Assembly (NCBI GenBank): GCA_030583885.1
Contig: CP129480.1
Span: 4,094,714-4,158,713, forward strand
DNA from: Anaerolineales bacterium
GTDB lineage: Bacteria > Chloroflexota > Anaerolineae > Anaerolineales > Villigracilaceae
Direction of reading: 5' to 3'
Length of the DNA stretch: 64,000 nt
In this document: in pieces, positions 1 through 8,499 of the stretch
Numbering within the stretch: position 1 is the stretch's first letter
Layout of the letters: every line of letters starts with the position of its first letter
Position numbers and translations under genes: made by a program
Notes under the pieces: generated by a model
Told to the model about the DNA's origin: nothing
The model's database searches: none
What the model saw: only the letters and a program-made list of their open reading frames with translations

Positions 1-1231
1 CAGCGCCTGGATTTCGCTCGAGGACTGCGAACCGGTGTTCAGCACAGGCACCAACATCTGTGAGACCAAACCGACCCTGGTCATCAGCGGACTTGAGCCT
101 CTTCCAAACGAATCCATCATCCGCATCGAAGGGACATACGACGGCGAGGCGTTCTGGTGCGATGATATCAAATGCAAATTCCGAATCCCCGAAACGGACG
201 ATGACGGCGTCACAGTTGAATTCTGGTCATATTCCAGTTACGGAGACAGCAGTCCCGTCCATAAAGCGCAAGTCCGCGTAAAACTGGCAGACGAAGGCGA
301 CCCGGACCAATTCTACTGGTATGTGGATGTACTATCCGCACAATGGCAGGGACATGCCGTTGCCACCTGCTCCGACGCTTGGGGAGTATTTCCTCCCGTG
401 GGCGGCGCGCCAAAATGGCTCAGCACGCCAAAACAAAGCGAAGAGCTCAGCAGCGACATTCCCTATACCTATCTTGCCGCCAACCTCATCCTGCAAGGCG
501 CAGTGGATGCGAGTTCCTGTCCGGATGGCGGCCTGGCGGCGGGTAATGTTGTCAATCAATGCGGCCTGGAAAAGGCGAGACCCGCCGTCAACGCATGGCA
601 AAACCAGTTCGATGAGCTGATTCTCAAGACTGCAAAAGAAACAGGCGTGCCGGCGCGTCTGCTGAAAAATCTTTTCGCGCGCGAGAGCCAGTTCTGGCCG
701 GGCATCTATCAGGCAGTCGGAGACGTGGGGCTGGGCCAACTGACAGAGAACGGTGCGGACACCACCCTCTTTTGGAATCGCTCGTTCTTCAATCAGTTCT
801 GCCCGTTGGTCATGGACTCCCACGTATGCAGCCTGGGATACATGCACCTTGACGAAGAAGCGAAAACCGCCCTACGCCGCGCATTGGTGGGAAGTGTCAA
901 CGCCACCTGCAAGGAATGCCCGCTTGGTCTTGACCTTACACAGGCGGACTTTTCAGTCGGCGTATTTGCCCACACCCTGCTCGCCAATTGCGAACAGGCA
1001 GGGCAGGTAATCTATAATTACACCGGCGAATCGCCCGGCGAAGCCGCCACCTATGAAGACTTGTGGAAGTTCACTCTGGTCAATTACAACGCAGGGGGGG
1101 GATGCCTGGCAGAGGCAATCACCTTTGCCCAGGGGGTCAACGGCTTGCCATTAACCTGGGAAAGCGTGTCGCCGCAGCTGACCGGAGCCTGTTCCGGCGC
1201 AGTGGATTACGTCCAAGATATAAGCCAATAA
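1..1231 (+). CDS. Lytic-transglycosylase-like secreted protein, 5' truncated by window edge
   Basis: The reading frame is open from the first bases of the window through to a TAA at 1229-1231, so the true start lies upstream; the GTG at 35 is only the first possible start inside the window. The N-terminal ~130 residues visible are Cys- and Asp/Glu-rich and unrecognised. The middle holds a segment resembling the SLT/goose-lysozyme fold: a catalytic-type Glu in LFARESQFWPG followed by GLGQLTENG, as in peptidoglycan lytic transglycosylases. Cysteines spread through the protein suggest an exported, disulfide-bonded protein. Inference: cell-wall cleaving or wall-binding protein. A strong hairpin terminator follows directly. 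Confidence 0.7.
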   Translation, partial: SAWISLEDCEPVFSTGTNICETKPTLVISGLEPLPNESIIRIEGTYDGEAFWCDDIKCKFRIPETDDDGVTVEFWSYSSYGDSSPVHKAQVRVKLADEGDPDQFYWYVDVLSAQWQGHAVATCSDAWGVFPPVGGAPKWLSTPKQSEELSSDIPYTYLAANLILQGAVDASSCPDGGLAAGNVVNQCGLEKARPAVNAWQNQFDELILKTAKETGVPARLLKNLFARESQFWPGIYQAVGDVGLGQLTENGADTTLFWNRSFFNQFCPLVMDSHVCSLGYMHLDEEAKTALRRALVGSVNATCKECPLGLDLTQADFSVGVFAHTLLANCEQAGQVIYNYTGESPGEAATYEDLWKFTLVNYNAGGGCLAEAITFAQGVNGLPLTWESVSPQLTGACSGAVDYVQDISQ

Positions 1232-1250
1232 TACGGTTCACAGATATTTT

Positions 1251-1290
1251 CAGAAAGCCCCAAAACTCTCTTTGGGGCTTTCTGCTTTAA
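1251..1290 (+). terminator. Rho-independent terminator
   Basis: Perfect 14-bp stem (1251-1264 with 1271-1284) around a 6-nt loop, followed by a short T-rich tail, 20 nt after the stop of the transglycosylase-like gene. Confidence 0.85.
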
Positions 1291-1396
1291 TCGACCATTA
1301 GTACTGGAGGTACTTTCTTCCCATAACTATTTTGCATACATCTGGTTAAAATAACAGTATGTCAATTTTCATTTTATTAATAAGGAGTAATACAAA

Positions 1397-2491
1397 ATGA
1401 AACATGGAAATATTAAGACAATGCTATCCCTGATGGTACTGGGCGCAGCCATCCTCGCTTGCGGCATCCCATCGACGGAACCAGGCCCGGCCGAAGCCCC
1501 AATCGACGACCTACAGGAAATCAGCGACGAGGGGGGTGGCGCCCCCCCGGATGCCCCATCGATTCAGCATGAAGTCATCCCCGTTGATTTTCCTTCCAGC
1601 CAGAGCGGCCAGGCCGGTGACTTTGATTCCTCCAAGGTTTTGGAGAACAATTCGCTCATCGGCGGAGACCGGTTCACCTTTAATCGTTTTGAACGACCGT
1701 TCAATGCAAACACAATGGACGTGTATTTTTCGCAGCTGGACATCGTAAACACACAGGTATATCAGGACGATACCTGGGTTTACGGGAAACTCACCCTCAA
1801 GGAATTGGGGGCAAGCAGTTCCCAGAATGAAAAATATGCCCTTGAATTGGATGTAACAGTGAACGGCAAAGGCGATTGGTTCATCCTTACAAACAAGCCT
1901 GAATCCACCGAATGGACCGTTACAGGCGTCAAAGTGTATCAGGATGCAAACCGCGATGTCGGTGGTGAACTTCCCGCTCTCACAGACAAAAACCCCGTGC
2001 AAGGGGATGGATTTGAAACCCTGATCTTCGATCAAGGACAGGGTGACGATCCGGATACTGCCTGGGTTCGCATTTCGCCAAATGACCCCAATACAATTGA
2101 GTTTGCCGTCAAAAAATCAGTGCTGGGGAACCCCGCCAAGTTCATGATCAATATGTGGGCTGGCACCTCCCTGCTCGATCCCGCCTTGTTCGATATCAAT
2201 GACCGCTTCACCCACGAACAGGCAGGCGCGGCGGATAAAGGACTGGAGTTCTTCTACCCCATCAAGGAGGTTGCCGAAATTGACAACTCCTGCCGCATGG
2301 CGGTCGGCTTCCAGCCTACTGGAAACGAAGCTGGTATTTGTCCGGTTCCACAAAAAGAACAGCAGGGTGCTCCTGTTCCGCCTGGAACTTCATGTCCGCC
2401 CGGCACCTTCTTATTCTGCAACAACGGTGTTTGTTTCTGTTTCCCAATATTCATTATTGAATTTCCGACTCCGATTCCGCCAGTTCCTTAA
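1397..2491 (+). CDS. Secreted lipoprotein of unknown function
   Basis: 364 residues. A short basic N-terminus, a hydrophobic stretch and a lipobox-like ILAC (Cys at residue 22) indicate a type II signal peptide, so the protein should be anchored outside the membrane. AAGGAG lies about 10 nt before the ATG. The mature part starts with a Pro/Glu/Asp-rich linker, then ~230 residues probably beta-rich with no motif I recognise. The last ~45 residues are unusual: several Cys (CPPGT, CNNGVCFC) and then a hydrophobic, proline-rich end. It is flanked by terminators on both sides, so it is probably its own transcription unit. Function unknown. Confidence 0.8.
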   Translation: MKHGNIKTMLSLMVLGAAILACGIPSTEPGPAEAPIDDLQEISDEGGGAPPDAPSIQHEVIPVDFPSSQSGQAGDFDSSKVLENNSLIGGDRFTFNRFERPFNANTMDVYFSQLDIVNTQVYQDDTWVYGKLTLKELGASSSQNEKYALELDVTVNGKGDWFILTNKPESTEWTVTGVKVYQDANRDVGGELPALTDKNPVQGDGFETLIFDQGQGDDPDTAWVRISPNDPNTIEFAVKKSVLGNPAKFMINMWAGTSLLDPALFDINDRFTHEQAGAADKGLEFFYPIKEVAEIDNSCRMAVGFQPTGNEAGICPVPQKEQQGAPVPPGTSCPPGTFLFCNNGVCFCFPIFIIEFPTPIPPVP

Positions 2492-2552
2492 GTTGGAATA
2501 TGAGGCATTGCAGAGAATATAAACAACCATAATTTCTTACTAAATTAATATT

Positions 2553-2602
2553 TTCCTCCACCTGGAAAAAGCATCCTTCCAGGTGGAGGAATTGTTCTAT
2601 TT
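2553..2602 (+). terminator. Rho-independent terminator after the lipoprotein gene
   Basis: Perfect 15-bp stem (2553-2567 with 2577-2591), 9-nt loop, then a T-rich tail (TTGTTCTATTTTC). Confidence 0.85.
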
Positions 2603-2820
2603 TCAAAATCAGCCGGCGGGACGCCTGGTGCCTGAGCAAACCTCACCCAGCAGTTGACTTGCGCGGCAAAAAAGGCATCCATGGTTAGCACAGATTGTTC
2701 AGCTGTTTTTCATTCTCCAGGACTTTTGTTGCGGGTCGCGCTTGAAGTACGATTTACAATGTATTTTATTCGATAATATCCAGGCCTTTAATAGACATTA
2801 TCGGAAAGAAGATGATTCTT

Positions 2821-2885
2821 CCACGAAGGACACGAATTTTCACGAAGAAAGAAAAGAAATTCGTGATTCTTCGTGAACTTCGTGG
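2821..2885. repeat. Imperfect palindrome built of CACGAA/TTCGTG words
   Basis: The left arm reads CCACGAAGGACACGAA and continues with a further CACGAA; the right arm read in reverse is CCACGAAGTTCACGAA with another CACGAA. The element is thus both an inverted repeat and an iteration of one short word. No coding potential is visible. This style of element is met as a dispersed intergenic repeat in many environmental bacterial genomes; copy number here cannot be known. Confidence 0.6.
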
Positions 2886-2953
2886 ATAAAAAATTAATGC
2901 CGATAAAATCTAACATTTATCCGGGAAGTGTCTAACATCAAAATCAAGATGCA

Positions 2954-3061
2954 ATGTCGCTGCAAGGAGGGCGGAGCCCGACGACGCCTGCCACGCAGTG
3001 GTAAACAATCTCCTTCTAATTTGGGGATTGCTTCATCCACTTCATGGGCTCGCAACGACAT
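2954..3061. repeat. Non-coding inverted-repeat element, MITE/REP-like
   Basis: The ends ATGTCGCTGCAAGGAGGGC (2954 on) and GGGCTCGCAACGACAT (to 3061) are imperfect inverted repeats. Inside, CAATCTCC and GGGGATTG form a second nested pair. Together with the neighbouring palindrome and the terminator, this accounts for most of the gene-free stretch 2492-3153; I see nothing else there except the upstream region of the next gene. Confidence 0.5.
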
Positions 3062-3153
3062 GGAATATCTTGGATATTGATCACTCCCTTTTCTCCGAAT
3101 TATCCGTGGCTAGAAATCACCTTATAATAAAGAAATAATACCCCGGTGTAACC

Positions 3154-5046
3154 ATGAATACAAAAATCACTGCTTTTATCAACAAAATCCACCCATTTGC
3201 ATGGCAGATCATTTGCATGACAGCATCAATCATTGTTTTTAGTTTGATCCTGACGAATCGCTCACCAAATATATTAAGACCTGTCAGCATGGCACTACGA
3301 TTGGGGTTTGGGATCGTTATTCCGCTTGCCGCATTACTTATGTATACGGTCTACCGCATTTCGGGACGGTTTGGCACATTGCTGGCATTCATAACCACCA
3401 TGTCACTGTTCGCATTGGGGCTCGCAGGTCTGTGGGCTTCCGGGAAGACCCACTCCATCCTTTTAAATGGGCTGATTCCTGTCAGCGATGCAACAAATTA
3501 TTATATTGACGCACTACGCATTCTGCATGGAATGAACATTTCAAGTTTTTCAGGAATGCGTCCTTTCTTCCCTGGATTTCTCTCGTTTTTACTATGGCTG
3601 AGCGACCGGAACCTTATGGTTGCGCTTGGCATCCTTACTGCGGTCGCTGGAATTTCATCCTATCTGGCTTCAAGGGAGATACAGAAAACACACGGAGCCG
3701 GGGCAGCTGTCTGTTTTCTTCTATGGATTTTTTTGTATTTTCGCCATCACAGCGGCACAACCATGTCTGAGTCACTTGGCTTAAGCATTGGTCTGCTGGG
3801 GACTGCGCTGATCTGGCGGGGCATATCCGCCAAGAAGGAACTGAATGCATTATTTGGGATCATGTTGATCGCACTGGCATTGAATATTCGCCCTGGAGCC
3901 ATGTTTGTGCTGCCAGCCCTTCTTCTTTGGGGAGGATTTGCGTTTCGGGGAAGGAAAAACTTCCCCGCAGTTTTTTTTATTACAGGAGCAATCCTGATTC
4001 TCGTTGTGTTTTATCTAAACAACATCATGATCAAAGCCCTTGCCGGGCCGGGAGGAATTGCTTTTTCAAATTTTTCATGGGCCTTGTACGGCCTGGTGTC
4101 CGGCGGAAACTCCTGGACGTATATCTTTGAAGCACACCCGGAATTGAATTTACTTCCCGGGGCGGAAGCAACACCCACCATTTACCGGCTTGCCATTGAA
4201 CTGTTTTTCCAGGAACCATCACTCTTGATGAAAGGTGCCTTGCACTACTGGAACCAATTCTTTTCAAGCACTTGGTACAATGCATATTCCTTCGTGGCCG
4301 GGGAGAATTATTTTATGAACGAGGCAGCGAGATGGGGAATGTATTTTCTTGGTGGAATGGGAATCATCAAGTGGTTAAAAAATCGCAAGGATCCGTATAC
4401 TAGTCTGGCACTCTTTACAGCACTGGGAGTGCTGGCTTCCGTCCCATTTGTTCCTCCAACGGATGCTTACCGTGTCCGCCTGTACGCAGCGACCATACCA
4501 TTTTTTTGTCTGCTCCCCGCAATGGGAGTATCCTATTTGTGCGACCAGCTCCGTGTTCGTTTTGCATTCAAAACCACGCAGGACATACAAGCTGAATTCC
4601 CAACTTCTGCATTTTCCATCGCGCTGGTCACAATCCTGATCGCTGCACCTTTAATTATAAAGGCAACAGCGAAATCCCCCATCATTGCGGCAAATACATG
4701 TCCGTCCGGAATGGACAACATCGTCGTACAATTTGATGAAGGCACCTCCATCAATGTCCTTCGCGAGAATATCATCTTCATGGATTGGATGCCCAACTTC
4801 CACATAAGCACGTTTCGACGTAATGCACATGACCTTGCAGATTCCCGTTTGATCGAAAAGATAAAATCAATTACCCCCCCAGCCTCTCTCTTTTATACGC
4901 TTGATTTTAGATCAAACCGTGAGGCGCTTGTCATCATCAAAACCGATCTCTTACCTGAACCGGGAAGTCTGTTAAATTTATGCGGTCGCTGGGAAGACAG
5001 CCCAAATTTGGTCAATTACAGATTATTCCAAGTTGATGCACCCTGA
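3154..5046 (+). CDS. GT-C type multi-pass membrane glycosyltransferase-like protein
   Basis: 630 residues with about ten or more hydrophobic segments and a soluble C-terminal tail of ~130 residues. The first external loop carries SDATNYYIDALRIL, matching the acidic residue that GT-C enzymes (GT39/GT83 style, polyprenyl-phosphate sugar donors) place in this loop. A second conserved-looking loop contains GMRPFFPGFLS. Inferred role: transfer of a sugar onto a surface glycan, lipid or protein on the outer face of the membrane; donor and acceptor cannot be read from sequence. No strong Shine-Dalgarno is seen before the ATG. It stands alone, preceded by the repeat-rich gap and followed by tRNA-Ser. 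Confidence 0.7.
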   Translation: MNTKITAFINKIHPFAWQIICMTASIIVFSLILTNRSPNILRPVSMALRLGFGIVIPLAALLMYTVYRISGRFGTLLAFITTMSLFALGLAGLWASGKTHSILLNGLIPVSDATNYYIDALRILHGMNISSFSGMRPFFPGFLSFLLWLSDRNLMVALGILTAVAGISSYLASREIQKTHGAGAAVCFLLWIFLYFRHHSGTTMSESLGLSIGLLGTALIWRGISAKKELNALFGIMLIALALNIRPGAMFVLPALLLWGGFAFRGRKNFPAVFFITGAILILVVFYLNNIMIKALAGPGGIAFSNFSWALYGLVSGGNSWTYIFEAHPELNLLPGAEATPTIYRLAIELFFQEPSLLMKGALHYWNQFFSSTWYNAYSFVAGENYFMNEAARWGMYFLGGMGIIKWLKNRKDPYTSLALFTALGVLASVPFVPPTDAYRVRLYAATIPFFCLLPAMGVSYLCDQLRVRFAFKTTQDIQAEFPTSAFSIALVTILIAAPLIIKATAKSPIIAANTCPSGMDNIVVQFDEGTSINVLRENIIFMDWMPNFHISTFRRNAHDLADSRLIEKIKSITPPASLFYTLDFRSNREALVIIKTDLLPEPGSLLNLCGRWEDSPNLVNYRLFQVDAP

Positions 5047-5058
5047 CAACAGGAAACA

Positions 5059-5086
5059 TTGCCCATATAAAAACACATGGTATAAT
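5059..5086 (+). promoter_or_regulatory. Promoter of tRNA-Ser
   Basis: TTGCCC at 5059-5064 and TATAAT at 5081-5086 with a 16-nt spacer, about 21 nt before the tRNA 5' end. Confidence 0.6.
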
Positions 5087-5107
5087 TCGCCCGCTCGTTG
5101 GAAAACT

Positions 5108-5197
5108 GGAGAGGTCGCGTAGTCTGGCTTAGCGCGCACGCTTGGAAAGCGTGTAACCCACAAAGGTTCGCGGGTTCGAATCCCGCCCTCTCCGCCA
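5108..5197 (+). tRNA. tRNA-Ser(GGA)
   Basis: Acceptor stem GGAGAGG (5108-5114) pairs with CCTCTCC (5187-5193), followed by G and an encoded CCA. Anticodon loop TTGGAAA gives GGA. The extra arm is long, as required for a class II serine tRNA, and the T-loop TTCGAAT is normal. Confidence 0.97.
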
Positions 5198-5202
5198 GAG
5201 AG

Positions 5203-5235
5203 CAACGTCCCTCTCCGAGGGACGTTGTTATTTTT
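5203..5235 (+). terminator. Terminator of tRNA-Ser
   Basis: 11-bp stem (5203-5213 with 5217-5227), 3-nt loop, then TTATTTTT. Confidence 0.9.
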
Positions 5236-5268
5236 ACCAGAGAAAATTTTCCGTGTTCAATATGGCAT

Positions 5269-5301
5269 AAAAAGACCTGATCGCCCGGACCAGGACTTTT
5301 T
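5269..5301 (-). terminator. Terminator of the ACIII operon
   Basis: Interrupted hairpin with AAAAAG (5269-5274) and CTTTTT (5296-5301) at its base, just beyond the stop of the last cytochrome gene on the minus strand. Read on that strand it ends in a T run. Confidence 0.6.
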
Positions 5302-5314
5302 GCTATATGGCTTT

Positions 5315-5983
5315 TTAGGGCGATGGGGTGGCCGTTGCCTCCTCCACTGGAGCGGGCTTCCCGGCGAAAATCAAAAGCCCGGAGATCGATTCGGTATGAC
5401 CGGGGATGTCCTCATTGCTGGTGACAATAAATTTATATAACAGGGATGATTCCCAATTTCCAGCGCCGAGAATGTCCGTTCCCCTGGATTCGGCGTCCGC
5501 ACGGCGGGAACCGGATGTGATGCCTGCATAACTGCTCAAGTCCAATTGCGCGAGGGAGATCTCCAGATCCACCGAATGACAGGAAACACAGGAAAGCGAC
5601 CCGGAGTACCAGAGATTGGCTTCCACAAAGAGGGGTCTTACCTCTTCAAAACTGGATTCGCAATTTTTACCATTGACATCGGTGAATTGGAATGCAGCTG
5701 TTTCGGATGAACCCGCCTCGACCCATGCTCCGATCAGGTCCACTGCAACGACACGGCACACATCACTGTCAAAGGGAATGGTTTCGGCGCCGCTCATTTC
5801 CATGGCAGGCATCGTGGCCGGCAACAGGGTGGGGATGGGGGTGCGCTCGACAGGCATTGCGCCACGCGTGCAAGTCAATGTAAAGCCGCAGGCGCTGATA
5901 TAGATAAAGCCGATCCAAACAAGCACACCGACCAGAAAGACAACCAACGCGCCATAGATATATTTTCTAACATCATCATTCAT
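5315..5983 (-). CDS. Membrane-anchored monoheme cytochrome c, last gene of the ACIII operon
   Basis: 222 residues: one N-terminal transmembrane helix (~9-30), a Thr/Pro/Met-rich linker, then a periplasmic domain with a single heme motif CVSCH (132-136). GGGAG precedes the ATG by about 9 nt, and the gene starts 12 nt after actE, so it belongs to the operon. It is not the usual ActF (no NrfD-like ten-helix protein is encoded here) and I do not recognise it as a standard subunit; an accessory cytochrome passing electrons from ACIII to an oxidase is a reasonable inference. Only one CXXCH is present, with a candidate Met ligand not obvious. Confidence 0.75.
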   Translation of the reverse strand: MNDDVRKYIYGALVVFLVGVLVWIGFIYISACGFTLTCTRGAMPVERTPIPTLLPATMPAMEMSGAETIPFDSDVCRVVAVDLIGAWVEAGSSETAAFQFTDVNGKNCESSFEEVRPLFVEANLWYSGSLSCVSCHSVDLEISLAQLDLSSYAGITSGSRRADAESRGTDILGAGNWESSLLYKFIVTSNEDIPGHTESISGLLIFAGKPAPVEEATATPSP

Positions 5984-5995
5984 TCTGATGACTCC

Positions 5996-6511
5996 CTATT
6001 GTCCTTCCGCCGCTTTGAGCGTGCGGATGTAATTGACCACGTCCCAGCGTTCGCGAACCGTGAGGTTTCCATTCAGGGGCGGCATCAGGCCAAAGCCGTT
6101 GCTGATCGTGAGAAAAAGCGTGCCGTCGTCCTTGTCTTGAACAAGGGCACCGGAAAGGTCGGCGGGTTTTTTCTGTACCAGGAAGGCGGCAATCGGACCA
6201 TTGCCCTGCCCTGCCTCGCCGTGACACATCTGACAATGGATGCCGAAGAGTTGCACACCACGCGCGAGGGAGGCTTCATCCGCAGGGACAGGGTTGGCAG
6301 GCGCCCCCGCACCGGGCACGTAGGCGGGACCCTCGATGGGAATGGACCGCGCCGGCACCTGCAATGGTTTCTCCTGCGTGCCATACGAATCCTGGATCTC
6401 CATGAAGACGACCCAGTCAATCTTGATCACATCGTAGGTGAAGATCATCAATACGCTGACAAGGATGCCAAGCGCGAAAAATACGAAAACGAGTTGTTTG
6501 AAAAGTCTCAT
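5996..6511 (-). CDS. actE: ACIII monoheme cytochrome c subunit ActE
   Basis: 171 residues: N-terminal membrane helix (~6-26), then a class I cytochrome c domain with CQMCH at 93-97 followed by GEAGQGNGP, and a distal LMPP that supplies the likely axial Met. In the ACIII family this subunit carries electrons away from ActA/ActB toward the terminal oxidase. Its ATG overlaps the stop of actD (ATGA), indicating translational coupling. Length and order fit ActE of other Chloroflexi. Confidence 0.88.
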   Translation of the reverse strand: MRLFKQLVFVFFALGILVSVLMIFTYDVIKIDWVVFMEIQDSYGTQEKPLQVPARSIPIEGPAYVPGAGAPANPVPADEASLARGVQLFGIHCQMCHGEAGQGNGPIAAFLVQKKPADLSGALVQDKDDGTLFLTISNGFGLMPPLNGNLTVRERWDVVNYIRTLKAAEGQ

Positions 6512-7041
6512 AGGTGTTGGGCCTCCGCAGGTCTCACGGATTCAGCGCCCAATTTTCTCAAGGCATCCGTAACCTTCTTTTCTTCCACATGCGAACATTC
6601 GACCAGGATGGCGATCTTCCCGTCGCTCACCTCGGGCACGTATTTCATCGGGCGGTAGTTGGGAAAGAAGCTGTCCAAAAATACGCCGAGGAAGGTGGAA
6701 AGCAGCATGCCGAGCATGGTCAGTTCGAAGAGAACCACAACGGTTGGGGGACCAGGAACAGGGTACTGCGAACTGACTTGAATGGGATACGGGTACAGGT
6801 ATGGGGAGACAAACATCAGGAACGCCCCGCCCAAAAACCCAAGGATCGCCCCGCCAAGTGCAATGCGCGGCACGTTCGTCCATTGATTGGGACGTCCGAG
6901 CATGGCTTCGGTGACGGGAACGCCGGAGATGACGTTCATGCACTCGTCATGGACGCCCATGGAGCGGAGATGCTCAATGGCGTCGGCGGCAGGTTCGAGG
7001 TCCGGAAAGACCGCCAAAATATCAACTTTGGATTCAGCCAT
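6508..7041 (-). CDS. actD: ACIII subunit ActD (DUF3341 family)
   Basis: 177 residues: a soluble N-terminal region (DILAVFPDLEPAADAIEHL), two hydrophobic helices in the centre (roughly 60-85 and 105-130) and a cytoplasmic C-terminal part. This is the architecture of the cofactor-free ActD subunit that packs against the NrfD-like subunit in ACIII. AGGAGG stands 6 nt before the ATG. It lies 9 nt after actC. Confidence 0.88.
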   Translation of the reverse strand: MAESKVDILAVFPDLEPAADAIEHLRSMGVHDECMNVISGVPVTEAMLGRPNQWTNVPRIALGGAILGFLGGAFLMFVSPYLYPYPIQVSSQYPVPGPPTVVVLFELTMLGMLLSTFLGVFLDSFFPNYRPMKYVPEVSDGKIAILVECSHVEEKKVTDALRKLGAESVRPAEAQHL

Positions 7042-7050
7042 CGCGTCCTC

Positions 7051-8496
7051 CTATTCCAATTCGCTGACCGTGACAACGGTCTCGCGTCCAAATTTCTTGA
7101 GTTCGTGAGCCATCTGACCTTCCTGCACTTCCCAGACGGGGATGAGCGGTATCAGTTTGGATGCCGCCATGTAAAGCAGGATGAAAAAGGTCAGCGTACC
7201 GATGCCGAGCGGAATTTCGATGCCGGGCTCGTACATACGCCAGGTGAAGGGCATGCGGTTAATGGAAAGCGAGATCGGAATGATGATGTACCGCTCGAAC
7301 CACATGCCCACATTGATGGCGATGCCGACGACGGAGATCAACCAGGGGATGGAACGCCATTTCGCGTTCCAAAGGATCGCCCAAGGGATTGCAATGTTAA
7401 GGATCAGCATCGCGAACCACATCCAACCGAGCGGACCGGCTTCGTGGAAGTGAAGCAACTGCTTCGTCCACTTGTCGCCGCCGTACCATTGGATCATGTA
7501 GTCATTGAAGAAGAAATATGCCCAGCTCATCGAGATGATGAGCATGAGCTTGCCGATGGCGTCGAAATGTTCGGCCCGGATGAAATATTTCATGTGTTTC
7601 ATCGTGCTGCGAACGATGGCCAGCACCACGACCACGGCGCCCATGCCGGAGTGCAAAGCGCCGATCACGAAGTAGGGACCGAAGATGGTGGATGACCAGC
7701 CGGGCCGCGTAGCAACGGCAAAGTCCCAGGAAACGATGGTATGTACCGAGAACATGACCGGGATGATGGCAAATGCAAAGATGTTCATGGCGTTGCGGAG
7801 ATGGGTCCACTCGCCCTCCGTTCCGCGGAACCCGAGCGCAAGCACCTTGTAGAGGGTCTTGCGCCAGCCGGTCGAACGATCGCGCGCCATGGCCACATCC
7901 GGGATGAGCGGCAGGAAGAGGTACATGGTGGAGGAAAGCAGGTAGGTTGTGATGGCAAGCAAATCCCAGGAAAGCGGGGAGTGGAAGTTGGGCCACAACA
8001 TGCGCTGGTTCGGATAGGGCATGAGCCAGTAGGCAAGCCAAATGCGGCCCATGTGCATGAAGATGCTGAACCCAGCCTGCACCAGGCCGAAGGTGGTCAT
8101 CAATTCTGCGGCACGTGTGAACGGGCGGCGAAACTCCGCCTTGAACACACGCAAGATCGCTGAGATGAACGTGCCTGCATGGCTGATGCCGATCCAAAAC
8201 ACGGTGTTGACGAGAAAGATACCCCAATAAACCGGGCGATTGACGCCGGCCACACCAAGGCCCTCCGCGATCATGACACCCCATGAATAGAAGAGCGTAT
8301 ACACCGTCACGGCAGAGAGTACCCCAAACACCACCCAGAATTTCCAGGTGGTATGGTGCATGGACTCCATCACCATTTCGTTCATTTTCCCGCGCGGAAG
8401 CGGGTCAAGCATCAAATGTTTTTCGCGGAAATGCTCTTCACTGTGAGCAGAATGCTCAACGCGAGCATTTTCCATTTCTTTTTTAGCGTAGGCCAT
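7051..8496 (-). CDS. actC: ACIII quinol-oxidising membrane subunit ActC (NrfD/PsrC family)
   Basis: 481 residues with about ten transmembrane helices of NrfD/PsrC type. The segment after the first helices (RPVYWGIFLVNTVFWIGISHAGT) and the following histidine-containing helices are typical of ACIII ActC/ActF, where menaquinol is oxidised at the periplasmic side and protons may be moved. GGGAGAG precedes the ATG; the start is 3 nt after actB2. In most ACIII operons a second NrfD protein (ActF) follows later; here this is the only one. Confidence 0.92.
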   Translation of the reverse strand: MAYAKKEMENARVEHSAHSEEHFREKHLMLDPLPRGKMNEMVMESMHHTTWKFWVVFGVLSAVTVYTLFYSWGVMIAEGLGVAGVNRPVYWGIFLVNTVFWIGISHAGTFISAILRVFKAEFRRPFTRAAELMTTFGLVQAGFSIFMHMGRIWLAYWLMPYPNQRMLWPNFHSPLSWDLLAITTYLLSSTMYLFLPLIPDVAMARDRSTGWRKTLYKVLALGFRGTEGEWTHLRNAMNIFAFAIIPVMFSVHTIVSWDFAVATRPGWSSTIFGPYFVIGALHSGMGAVVVVLAIVRSTMKHMKYFIRAEHFDAIGKLMLIISMSWAYFFFNDYMIQWYGGDKWTKQLLHFHEAGPLGWMWFAMLILNIAIPWAILWNAKWRSIPWLISVVGIAINVGMWFERYIIIPISLSINRMPFTWRMYEPGIEIPLGIGTLTFFILLYMAASKLIPLIPVWEVQEGQMAHELKKFGRETVVTVSELE

Positions 8497-8499
8497 GGT

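Noticed and set aside
6514..7695. 393-residue plus-strand ORF opposite actD/actC
   Set aside because: It is His/Asp-rich, typical of an antisense shadow of a membrane protein gene, and has no ribosome site or recognisable domain.
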